A stretch of DNA of 48,658 nucleotides from an uncultured Apibacter sp. (GTDB taxonomy: Bacteria; Bacteroidota; Bacteroidia; Flavobacteriales; Weeksellaceae), in NCBI GenBank assembly GCA_945280365.1, contig CALYQD010000017.1, forward strand, positions 1 through 48,658. Reading direction: 5' to 3'. The translations under genes and the position numbers were made by a program. A model generated the notes under the pieces. The model did not search any database, had not been told where the DNA came from, and was given only the letters and a program-made list of their open reading frames with translations. Below are positions 1 through 7,229 of this stretch, piece after piece. Numbering within the stretch: position 1 is the first letter of the stretch; every line of letters starts with the position of its first letter.

Positions 1-205
1 GAAAACACTTAGGAAATCCCCAACGTAAATGCTTGTCTGTTATTGACTTAAGTAATGAAATAATCATAGTGTCATCTGCCGATTTAGGTTGATAGTAGTA
101 AGCACAGCGACTTAAATTCACAATAGTGCAACTCATTTTAATTGTTATACCGTATTGTGACTGTAGTGTTTGTGCCCAACTCTTACGAACTGCCGTCGGC
201 ACTAT
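1..205 (-). CDS. IS3-family transposase OrfB (DDE integrase), N-terminal fragment
   Basis: The minus-strand frame is open from 205 to the window edge, about 68 codons. It reads AVRKSWAQTLQSQYG, then SRCAYYYQPKS, then LLKSITDKHLRWGF. The RxxYYY segment followed by a helical stretch is typical of the HTH_21 region at the N-terminus of IS3 OrfB. The DDE catalytic core would lie outside the window. The frame is -1 relative to orfA and is entered through a slippery A6G site, so the product is probably an OrfAB fusion transposase. There is no convincing start codon of its own here. Confidence 0.75.
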   Translation of the reverse strand, partial: MVPTAVRKSWAQTLQSQYGITIKMSCTIVNLSRCAYYYQPKSADDTMIISLLKSITDKHLRWGFPKCF

Positions 206-459
206 AGCTTTTTTATTATTTCTTGCTGAAGCTGAGAGGTTAAGCTTAATTCGGCATACATTTGTTTGAGTTTACGATTTTCAGCTTCCAGCTGTTTTAA
301 GCGCTTAATATCCGAAGATTGCATACCGCCATATTTATCTCGCCATTTATAAAAAGTAGAAACGGCCATACCATATTTACGGCAAAGCTCTTTGATAGGG
401 ATACCAACTTCAGCTTCTTTTAAAATAGATAGAATTTGGTGCTCCGATAATTTTTTCAT
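202..459 (-). CDS. IS3-family transposase OrfA (helix-turn-helix)
   Basis: This 85-residue protein has an N-terminal helix-turn-helix of the HTH_8/IS911 OrfA type: LSEHQILSILKEAEVGIPIK, then ELCRKYGMAVSTFYKWRDKY. A leucine-rich coiled coil follows (RLKQLEAENRKLKQMYAEL), which in the family mediates OrfA/OrfAB multimerisation. The KYGGM segment resembles the IS407-type subgroup, a tentative placement. It ends KKL-stop just after a slippery heptamer, leaving orfB in the -1 frame. OrfA binds the terminal inverted repeats and regulates transposition. It appears intact. Confidence 0.88.
   Translation of the reverse strand: MKKLSEHQILSILKEAEVGIPIKELCRKYGMAVSTFYKWRDKYGGMQSSDIKRLKQLEAENRKLKQMYAELSLTSQLQQEIIKKL
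208..214 (-). promoter_or_regulatory. Slippery heptamer A-AAA-AAG for -1 programmed frameshifting
   Basis: On the minus strand the orfA codons AAA AAG end in A AAA AAG, followed by CTA and the TAG stop. Slipping back one base reads AAA AAA GCT ATA GTG CCG and enters orfB. This is the classic IS3 A6G frameshift signal. No stimulatory downstream structure was checked. Confidence 0.75.
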
Positions 460-649
460 ATTGAAATTCTACTTAAAATTCTACTTAAAAATATTATAGA
501 GAAGTTTCTACTTTTTTATGTACTATTTTAGGGGATAGTTACACCTATGACACCGTTCACGGGCGGTTTATACGCCAACTCTCGAAAGCATCCTCTATAA
601 ACTACTAAAAATATGACTAATCTTTTTATTTCATTTAGAAGAAAAAATT

Positions 650-657
650 TATCTTTG
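650..657 (+). promoter_or_regulatory. Candidate Bacteroidota -7 promoter box (TATCTTTG)
   Basis: TATCTTTG matches the TAnnTTTG consensus and ends only 5 nt before the ATG at 663, so the transcript could be leaderless. No good -33 TTTG is present at the expected spacing, so support is the -7 match and its position. Confidence 0.4.
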
Positions 658-662
658 ATTCT

Positions 663-1339
663 ATGAAAAGGTATCTGTTTTTTTTCATTGTACTTTTATC
701 TTTTTGTTTCAACTGGAACAGAGTTGAAGCTAAAAGTAAAACCTCGCGCGAAGAAAAAGGATGCACAGGGTTAGACCACAACCGTTTCCGATATTACGAT
801 AGTAATTCAGGAACTTATATAAGTATAGACCCTATAGGACTCGCTGGGAATAACCCAAATTTGTATGCTTATGTATACGATTCTAATACAGAGGTGGATT
901 CATCAGGATTATACGGAGTGAAAAGAAATACTCCAGCATGGAAAGCAAGAGGATGGCAGGGATCAGGAGCATATCCAGGTACAGATACTTGGAGAACAGT
1001 AACATTAGAGAAAGGAACTATTGTTTATGGGGAAATTCCAGGGCAATCTGAGTTTTATTTATCAAAAGAATCATTAGAAATGTCAGGAAAAATAAAAGAG
1101 ACATTATGGGAATCAGCTCAAGTAAAGCCTCATGACAAATTTGGATATAGATCTCAGGTACAGGCTTATGTTTTAACAGAAGATATTAAAGTAGCTGTTT
1201 CAACTAGAAGCCAACCCTCAACATGGTAAGGGGGGCAACACAGTATTTTATAGAAGATTTTGAAAAAAAATTGAAAGCAGTAGGGGATCCTATTAATTTA
1301 GAAAGCAGAAATCCTAAAACAAAAATAGAATGCAAATAG
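663..1339 (+). pseudogene. Orphan RHS tip with C-terminal toxin domain, frameshifted (module 1)
   Basis: An apparent signal peptide (residues 1-23, MKRYLFFFIVLLSFCFNW then VEA) is joined directly to the end of an RHS core (HNRFRYYDSNSGTYI, DPIGLAGNNPNLYAY). A variable C-terminal domain starts near residue 80. The many thousand bases of RHS repeats expected upstream are missing, so this looks like an internal deletion. The first frame stops at 1227-1229. A second frame continues with GATQYFIEDFEKKLKAVGDP and stops at 1337-1339, overlapping the next gene by 10 nt, as toxin and immunity genes often do. A frameshift, perhaps two small indels around the G-run at 1230-1235, therefore breaks the toxin end. 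The toxin activity is not recognised. Confidence 0.7.
780..868 (+). repeat. RHS core direct repeat, copy A
   Basis: This 89-nt segment encodes NRFRYYDSNSGTYI and DPIGLAGNNPNLYA. It recurs at 1749-1837, offset 969 nt, with two differences that I can see (AGTATA against AGCAAA). It is the conserved end of the RHS core just before the variable toxin domain, the usual site for swapping toxin tips by homologous recombination. Confidence 0.85.
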
Positions 1340-1575
1340 AGAAAGTTAAAGTTTGTAATCCAATAGAAATATTAGTTGATACTCTTGTAAAGAAAGGATT
1401 TGAAATAGTTGAAAGTGAAGTAAGTGATTATCATTTTCACCAATTATATTTTAAATTACAAGGAAAGTATACTGATGAATTAGAACAAATACATATGGAT
1501 AAAATAAAAAAAATAGATGATACCACTTTTTCATGTTCCTGTCATTGGTCGATTGTTGAATTAATATATAAATAA
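1330..1575 (+). CDS. Small protein, candidate immunity protein for RHS toxin module 1
   Basis: This 81-residue soluble protein has no signal peptide or membrane segment and is not recognised by family. It starts 10 nt before the end of the frameshifted toxin reading frame, which suggests translational coupling. A small gene immediately after an RHS toxin tip is normally the cognate immunity gene, so the role is inferred from position. It is acidic and lysine-rich, with a Cys-X-Cys pair near the C-terminus (FSCSCHW). Unlike its toxin, the reading frame looks intact. Confidence 0.6.
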   Translation: MQIEKVKVCNPIEILVDTLVKKGFEIVESEVSDYHFHQLYFKLQGKYTDELEQIHMDKIKKIDDTTFSCSCHWSIVELIYK

Positions 1576-1637
1576 TACAAAGAAACTAACAAACCAATCT
1601 TTGAATGTTTGATATTTTTAATTAAATTATCATTTAA

Positions 1638-2291
1638 ATGTATTTTATATTAAATATAATATATATAAATGGCTTTAACAATAACCATTTCTTACCTTTC
1701 AGGCAACTTGGTCAGTATGAGGATGAGAAACTTGGAGGACTCTATTATAACCGTTTCCGATATTACGATAGTAATTCAGGAACTTATATAAGCAAAGACC
1801 CTATAGGACTCGCTGGGAATAACCCAAATTTGTATGCGTATACGCATGATAGTAATTCATGGGTTGACCCGTTTGGGTTAAATAAGTGTGGGGGTAAATT
1901 TAAAGAAATAAATAAACAAGCTTTACCTGATTGGATTGTTGAATCATTTGAAGGAGGTAACTACAAAACTGTTATGACACAAGAAGATATTATTGTTTAT
2001 AGAGTTTTTGGAGGAAAAGCTTCTTCAACTGGTGCTTTTGTTACCACTGTACCTGCATGTAATCTTATTAACGCTAAAATAGATGCAGCTTTGTTACCTG
2101 AATGGAAAAATTTTAAAGAATTTGAAACAATTATAAAGATACCGAAAGGAACAATACTAAATATAGGAAAGGTAGCTCCTCAGACAACTATATCAGGCAC
2201 TATTTTAGAAGGTGGAGCTGATCAATATTTAATGCCTTAAAATTGGCCTTCAAATTGGATAGTAAAAGTAAATCCTTTACCATCACAATAA
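1638..2291 (+). pseudogene. Orphan RHS tip with a different C-terminal toxin domain, in-frame stop (module 2)
   Basis: RHS homology starts around residue 19 (LPFRQLGQYEDEKLGGLYYN) and continues through NRFRYYDSNSGTYI and DPIGLAGNNPNLYAY to the usual DPFGL boundary near residue 80. The residues before it look like translated non-coding DNA, so the ATG at 1638 is doubtful. The C-terminal domain contains DIIVYRVFGG and STGAFVTT, reminiscent of ADP-ribosyltransferase-like RHS toxins, a tentative comparison. The frame stops at TAA 2238-2240, just after GGADQYLMP. The same frame then continues NWPSNWIVKVNPLPSQ to a second stop at 2289-2291, so the first TAA is probably a nonsense mutation of a lysine codon. 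This is a silent or broken toxin cassette. Confidence 0.7.
1749..1837 (+). repeat. RHS core direct repeat, copy B
   Basis: This is the second copy of the segment at 780-868. High identity between the copies inside otherwise different toxin modules fits recombinational tip exchange or tandem capture of orphan modules. Confidence 0.85.
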
Positions 2292-2309
2292 AATAAATTA
2301 TCAAAAATA

Positions 2310-2555
2310 ATGAAAGAGCAGCTTATAAAAGATATTGATTTTATAATTAAATCTTTAAATAGTATAGATAAAATGAAACTAAATTTTATCGTAAATAAGT
2401 ATAATAAATTAAAAGAATTAATTTTGAATGATAGATTACACACTAATGTAATTAAGGGCTCTGTAAGAGCTTATTTAGATGTTTTTAGTGATTATGAAAA
2501 CCCTATATTGGAAAAAATGAGCAAATTAGAAAAGAAGATAGATAGTATAATATAA
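2310..2555 (+). CDS. Small helical protein, candidate immunity protein for RHS toxin module 2
   Basis: This 81-residue protein is rich in Lys, Ile and Leu and looks almost entirely alpha-helical (MKEQLIKDIDFIIKSLNSID; ILEKMSKLEKKIDSII). It has no signal peptide. It starts 18 nt after the second stop of toxin module 2, the normal place for a cognate immunity gene. The family is not recognised and the role rests on position only. The frame is intact although the toxin carries an in-frame stop, so continued protection against related strains is possible. Confidence 0.55.
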   Translation: MKEQLIKDIDFIIKSLNSIDKMKLNFIVNKYNKLKELILNDRLHTNVIKGSVRAYLDVFSDYENPILEKMSKLEKKIDSII

Positions 2556-2609
2556 ATATTAATTTAAATTATTTTTTGAATGCACAAAAAGCTAACTTTT
2601 AGAAGTTGA

Positions 2610-2935
2610 TTTGTTTGTTTTTCTAAGCATTCAACTTATCGAGACAAAAACTTAAAAGAAAAAATTAGTATAGAAGATTTCAATTTCATAAAAAAGATTT
2701 GCATATTCTTCATGGAACTGAAACTAGAGAATTTAAAGAAGATCTAAAATCTGGTATTGTAAAAGAAGTCGGTAAAGAATTTTATGATTATTACGAAATA
2801 GAAAAAAGTAATTTAAGTTTATATTATTACATTGAAAAAGATAAATATATACATATATATAGTTTCGGTGAAACCCAACCTTGTTTGTATAAACTATATT
2901 TAGAAGGAGTATATGAATTATATAGGTACTTATAA
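2610..2935 (+). pseudogene. Frameshifted small gene, remnant of a third toxin/immunity module
   Basis: Two overlapping frames join into one plausible protein. The first, open from 2610, reads YRDKNLKEKISIEDFNFIKK. The second, open from 2669 and running to the stop at 2933-2935, reads DLHILHGTETREFKEDL and ends LYLEGVYELYRYL. They meet at a run of six A (2690-2695), where one extra A would restore a single frame. No clear start codon is seen; a TTG at 2699 is the only start in the second frame. Small size and position after two RHS modules suggest a decayed immunity gene. Function is unknown. Confidence 0.45.
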
Positions 2936-2967
2936 ATTTAACTATCTCTGTATATAATTAAACTCAT

Positions 2968-2988
2968 AATTTTTTTAATAAAAAAATT
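2968..2988. terminator. Weak A/T-only hairpin between converging genes
   Basis: Nine A/T base pairs (AATTTTTTT with AAAAAAATT, loop AAT) lie between the RHS remnants and the converging helicase gene. It could terminate either strand but is thermodynamically weak. Confidence 0.25.
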
Positions 2989-3056
2989 AAAAGATAAATA
3001 GAATTAAATAGTATCAACTAAATTTTATCATAAACACAAATAAATTACATTTATTA

Positions 3057-6000
3057 TCAAATTGTTATTAATTCAATACTTTGATCATTAATATAAACTA
3101 ACATTTTACTTTCAATTTTTTTACCTAGAGCAAGAAAAGCCTGTTCGTATAATTCAATTTGTTTTCTATGTTGGGGCAATTTTTTTCCGGTTTTAAAGTC
3201 AATGATGATTAAGGATCCTTCATTTTCAACGATTCGATCCGGGCGATAAATCTTTCCTTCAAATATAATTTCACGTTCTTGATAGGAAATAACTTTTTTA
3301 GAAAAATATTTTTTAAGTTGAGGAGAAGTAATGACCTTTTTCACCATTTCTCCAATTTCTTTTTCTTGTCCCGAAAGGATCATACCTGACAAAACCTGTT
3401 TTTTTAATACATTTGGCAAATCATCCACTGTGTTTATCTCCGCTAAGATCGCATGTATACTATTTCCATATTGTATTTCTTCGTTTTCCTCGCTATAAAA
3501 TTTATGAGCCTCAGTACTGATCTTTATTTTTGAATACCACCTTTCGGAAGTCCATCGAATTTCCTCTTCCTCAATAATCTGACTTGTACTTTTTTCTTTC
3601 TTTTTTTTATATTCTGCGGAAGGATATATCTCAACAATGCCTTCCGTTGACAACCCTTGATGATTTAAGAACTCATTAATAGGGCTGCTCACTTTATCTT
3701 TTTTCTCTTCCAATAAAAATAATTGTTGCGAAGCCCGGGTAGTAGCAACATATTGTATACAAAGCTCGTCTATTTTATTTTCAAATTCACGAGTAGTTAC
3801 TACTTCTTTTATATTTTCATTGGTGTCATCTAATCCTGATTTAGTTGAAGTATAAAACTTATCAAAACCATTGTATAGATCTTCTTCCAGAGGAAACCAA
3901 TATTCTTCTTTATTGGAATTACTATTGATCATAGGATAAATTACTATTGGAAATTCTAATCCTTTGGATTTATGAATGGTCATAATTTGGATAGCATTTC
4001 TATTATAAGGAAATCGTATCGAAAGCCCCGAACTTTTTAATTCCCAATTTTCCAAAAAATCCTGTAAACTTATCACTCCATTTTTCTCCAGCTGAATTAT
4101 CAAATCTAATAATGCAGAAATATAAAGATCTTCCTTTTCACCAAAACCCAGCGAGCTAATAAATTCTTCGGCAAAATCATAAAAGCTAAGCGTATGAACT
4201 TGTTGGTAAGGTAAAGAAATGTTTAAAGTTTCATGAAACCAGAGTAAAGTATCCTCAAAAGACAACTCTTTTATCTTAATTATTTCTTCCGTAAAATCAT
4301 TAAATTCTATTCTACCTAAGGTCCAGAGCAAGTTTAACATTCTTACAAGGTATTCTTTTTCTTCTGGATTGGAAATCCATTTCAATGCATAAATAATAGC
4401 TTGTACTTCAGAAGAAGAAGTAACCGATAACGCCTCTTCAGTCAATATAGGATAACCTTTGGCTGCAATCTTTTCAACAATGGCAATACTATGCTTTTTA
4501 TTCCTTATTAAAATAGCTATATCTTTAAATGAAAATCCATTGAGCAATGACTCTTCAATTATTTCAACAATTCTTTCTTCTAACAGATTTTCTTCTTGCG
4601 GTGCTATAAAAGAAACCTGTACCCTGCCCCCTTCTTTTAATTTAGAAATCTGTTGTGCATTAGCTCCGAATAAAGAACTGTATTCAGGATTATGCACCAT
4701 ATGAGAAGCTAAATAATTATAAAATTTATTATTGAAATCAACGACATTGGGCAAACTTCTAAAATTATTTTGTAAAGTTTCTACCTGTATTCCTTTATCT
4801 TCTGCATTCGTAACTAAATCAATTAAAATTTCCGGGTTTCCGGAACGGAATCTATAAATAGCCTGTTTAGGATCTCCTACCAGAGTAATTGAATTTCCCT
4901 CGGAAACTTTAGCATTTTCTAACAAGGGTACCATATTATTCCACTGCAATTGTGAAGTATCTTGAAATTCATCTATAAAATAATGGTTATATCTTCCCCC
5001 AAGCTTTTCATAAATAAAGGCAACGGGCTCTTCTTTTAAATGCATTCCGATAATAGGATTTACATCCGAAAGGAAAAGTACATCATCTTCCGTTTTCCTC
5101 CTAGTTAAAAAACGATTTATTTCAGACTGTAACTCTATGGTAATTAAATTCTTACGAACCGAATCATCTATTTTAATTCTAGTTACCGCCTGTTTTATTT
5201 TATAAAACGCATCAATCATTTGCGGGGCCAAGATCCTAATGGTTGCCTCTTTTGTTGATTTTGATTTTGCATACTTTTCTTCTTCACAAAAAGCCTTATA
5301 ATAGGTTGACGAAAAATTAATACTCAATAATTTATCAGTATCTAAAACTTTATAAAAAAGACCCGCCATCCCCCTTGCTCCCTGATAAAAATCGCTTACT
5401 TCCAACCCATTAGATTGCAACAATTTTATAACTGAAGAAGCAGTATCCTGAATTATTATATTATTTTCCTGAACTCGCTTAATGAGTATTTGATTTAATT
5501 TTTTAAAATCTTCAAATTCTCTTGCAGTTAGGGAATTTATCTTCTCAAGATTTCTCTCTTTCATAAAATTTTGTGAGGAAGAAAGCAGTTCTTTTCTAAT
5601 ATCTGTCGAAGATTCATTCTCAAATTTCCAAAATATATAATTTAAAATAACTTCTGCAAAAGGATTATCCGTACCCAATTCATCTACCAATTCATCTATG
5701 GACTGCTTAAGGTAATCCGAAGCATCTAATTCAACCGCAAAAGAATAAGACAATCCTAACTCTTTAGTAAAAGCTTTCATCAATCGTAAATTAAATTTAT
5801 CAATGGTGCTAATTGAAAATAAAGAGTAATGATGCAAAAGGTAAGATAATGACTTGCAAGCTCGTTGATGCAATGTAAAAATATCTACACCCAATTCTTG
5901 CGATATTTGCTGTAAAATTGGGTTAATTTTATATTGATTTTGATCCGAAAAATCCTTTAGCCAAGAAAGAATACGGGTTTTCATTTCATTGGCTGCTTTA

Positions 6001-6140
6001 TTGGTAAATGTTACTGCCAAAATTGAACGTACTGATTCAACAGAGTCATTTTGCAGTAAAATATTAAGAAAATTTTTAACCAATGTATAGGTTTTTCCGG
6101 CACCCGCAGAAGCATTGTATATAGTATAGCTTGATCCCAT
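3057..6140 (-). CDS. UvrD/RecB-like ATP-dependent helicase-nuclease (AddA-type)
   Basis: This 1027-residue superfamily 1A helicase has a C-terminal nuclease. The Walker A motif is near the start (ASAGAGKTYT, residues 10-19). Motif II is FIDEFQDTS near residue 390, followed by LVGDPKQAIYRF. Motif V, MTIHKSKGLEFPIVIYP, is near residue 720, and YVATTRASQQLFLL near 790. The C-terminus has a PD-(D/E)XK/Cas4-like nuclease core: GNSIHAILAEI, YRPDRIV and IIIDFKTGKK. This layout fits AddA/RecB proteins that resect double-strand breaks for RecA loading. The usual partner (AddB-like nuclease) is not in this window. The gene has its own candidate promoter inside the preceding terminator. ATG at 6140 places Walker A normally. 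Confidence 0.9.
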   Translation of the reverse strand: MGSSYTIYNASAGAGKTYTLVKNFLNILLQNDSVESVRSILAVTFTNKAANEMKTRILSWLKDFSDQNQYKINPILQQISQELGVDIFTLHQRACKSLSYLLHHYSLFSISTIDKFNLRLMKAFTKELGLSYSFAVELDASDYLKQSIDELVDELGTDNPFAEVILNYIFWKFENESSTDIRKELLSSSQNFMKERNLEKINSLTAREFEDFKKLNQILIKRVQENNIIIQDTASSVIKLLQSNGLEVSDFYQGARGMAGLFYKVLDTDKLLSINFSSTYYKAFCEEEKYAKSKSTKEATIRILAPQMIDAFYKIKQAVTRIKIDDSVRKNLITIELQSEINRFLTRRKTEDDVLFLSDVNPIIGMHLKEEPVAFIYEKLGGRYNHYFIDEFQDTSQLQWNNMVPLLENAKVSEGNSITLVGDPKQAIYRFRSGNPEILIDLVTNAEDKGIQVETLQNNFRSLPNVVDFNNKFYNYLASHMVHNPEYSSLFGANAQQISKLKEGGRVQVSFIAPQEENLLEERIVEIIEESLLNGFSFKDIAILIRNKKHSIAIVEKIAAKGYPILTEEALSVTSSSEVQAIIYALKWISNPEEKEYLVRMLNLLWTLGRIEFNDFTEEIIKIKELSFEDTLLWFHETLNISLPYQQVHTLSFYDFAEEFISSLGFGEKEDLYISALLDLIIQLEKNGVISLQDFLENWELKSSGLSIRFPYNRNAIQIMTIHKSKGLEFPIVIYPMINSNSNKEEYWFPLEEDLYNGFDKFYTSTKSGLDDTNENIKEVVTTREFENKIDELCIQYVATTRASQQLFLLEEKKDKVSSPINEFLNHQGLSTEGIVEIYPSAEYKKKKEKSTSQIIEEEEIRWTSERWYSKIKISTEAHKFYSEENEEIQYGNSIHAILAEINTVDDLPNVLKKQVLSGMILSGQEKEIGEMVKKVITSPQLKKYFSKKVISYQEREIIFEGKIYRPDRIVENEGSLIIIDFKTGKKLPQHRKQIELYEQAFLALGKKIESKMLVYINDQSIELITI

Positions 6141-6153
6141 TAGGTTAAATACA

Positions 6154-6188
6154 AAAAAGGATTTAACAAAATTAGTTAAATCCTTTTT
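6154..6188 (-). terminator. Rho-independent terminator after cydB
   Basis: A 14-bp stem (AAAAAGGATTTAAC with GTTAAATCCTTTTT) and 7-nt loop lie 18 nt beyond the cydB stop. On the minus strand the stem is followed by a T-rich run. It separates cydAB from the helicase gene. Confidence 0.75.
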
Positions 6189-6197
6189 ATTATGAAA
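6167..6197 (-). promoter_or_regulatory. Candidate promoter for the helicase gene, embedded in the cydB terminator
   Basis: On the minus strand TTTC (6194-6197), a 19-nt spacer, then TAATTTTG (6167-6174) fit the Bacteroidota -33/-7 pattern with one mismatch in -33. The -7 box is the terminator loop plus one stem base. The helicase ATG is 27 nt further on. Confidence 0.4.
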
Positions 6198-6206
6198 TTT
6201 TCTAAA

Positions 6207-7226
6207 TTATTTAGTTTCTGTATTATTTTTTTTCTGAAAGGAATAGATTAAATGAAATACGCCCGGAAGAATAAATATACTTCCTAACATAAGGGCCCAT
6301 GCTAACATTGCAATTGTTTTATGTATGCATTGATCTTCTGTCAAGGATAAGCAGCCGTGCTTTAAAATAACCAAATTAGGATAATGCTGATAAGTTACTG
6401 CAAATAATATGGTTAGAACCTGAAATCCAGCTAATAGCCTAATCCAAGAATGTTTTTTTAATTGTAGAGCATATAAAGTTCCAAAAATAGAAATAGTTGC
6501 TAAACTTACGGCGATCCAACCGATTACTTCACCAAATATCCATTCAAGTAGGGGTACTCCGGTAGTATAAGCACTTAGAAACACTATTCCACCGGTTATT
6601 ACTATTGCAAACAAAAATATCTTAACCTTAGTTGTTAAATAAGTTAGATCATCAATATTTTTTACCTGAGATAAAGAATATGAAGCCGCCAAATATCCAC
6701 AAATACTACAAGTAAAAATTCCTAGTGCACATCCGAACGGGGTGAGCCAACTCCATATATAAGCTGTCATAAAATCCGTAGCTCCCATATCTATAGTTCC
6801 CGATACTGTGGCAGCTGCGATCATTCCCAAAAAAAATGGAGTAATTACACTGGAATATCTGAATATCTTATTATAAACGTATTGCCAATCATCTTTAATA
6901 GCATCATAATTACGAAAGGAAAAAGCAGTTCCTCTGGCAATTATCCCCATAAGCATCAGTAATAAAGGTATATGTAAATAGGTGGAGAATACTGCATATA
7001 TATCAGGAAAAGCAACAAAAAGAATCACGATTACAATAACAAGCCACATATGATTAGCTTCCCATACAGGACCCATTTCTTTGTACATGATTTTTTCAAT
7101 TCTTTTTTCATTTTTCTGCTTACTGAATAGCTCTAAAATTCCAACCCCAAAATCTGCTCCCCCTAATAATAAATACAAAGCTATGGCTGTCCACAGGAAA
7201 AAAATAACTACATATAAATAAAACAT
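6207..7226 (-). CDS. cydB: Cytochrome bd ubiquinol oxidase subunit II
   Basis: This 339-residue polytopic inner-membrane protein has about eight to nine hydrophobic segments. Typical CydB features are FLWTAIALYLLLGGADFGVG near the N-terminus and GPVWEANHMWLV around residue 52. With CydA it forms the high-affinity bd oxidase that couples quinol oxidation to reduction of oxygen to water and generates proton motive force without pumping. It starts 3 nt after the cydA stop, so the two are co-transcribed. A strong terminator follows. No CydX-like small subunit gene is seen next to it. Confidence 0.96.
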   Translation of the reverse strand: MFYLYVVIFFLWTAIALYLLLGGADFGVGILELFSKQKNEKRIEKIMYKEMGPVWEANHMWLVIVIVILFVAFPDIYAVFSTYLHIPLLLMLMGIIARGTAFSFRNYDAIKDDWQYVYNKIFRYSSVITPFFLGMIAAATVSGTIDMGATDFMTAYIWSWLTPFGCALGIFTCSICGYLAASYSLSQVKNIDDLTYLTTKVKIFLFAIVITGGIVFLSAYTTGVPLLEWIFGEVIGWIAVSLATISIFGTLYALQLKKHSWIRLLAGFQVLTILFAVTYQHYPNLVILKHGCLSLTEDQCIHKTIAMLAWALMLGSIFILPGVFHLIYSFQKKNNTETK

Positions 7227-7229
7227 ACT

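Larger units (their letters stand above)
1..543 (-). mobile_element. IS3-family insertion sequence, 5' end, truncated by the left window edge
   Basis: The minus strand carries orfA (202-459) followed by orfB in the -1 frame (205 to the edge), the usual IS3 layout. The outer end is probably near 543: read on the minus strand it starts TGTAACTATCCCC, with the TG terminus common in this family. The other terminus and target-site duplication are not visible, so the exact boundary is inferred. The element lies directly beside the RHS toxin remnants and may have helped break that locus. Confidence 0.8.

Noticed and set aside
2237-2443. Minus-strand ORF opposite the second immunity candidate
   Set aside because: Phe/Ile/Ser-rich translation typical of antisense AT-rich DNA; the plus strand fits the module layout better.
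4459-4704. Plus-strand ORF of 81 codons inside the helicase gene
   Set aside because: Lies wholly within a well-supported minus-strand gene, has no family resemblance and no promoter.
6141-6206. Possible cydX small-subunit gene after cydB
   Set aside because: Only a terminator and a promoter fit in this gap; no short membrane ORF is present.
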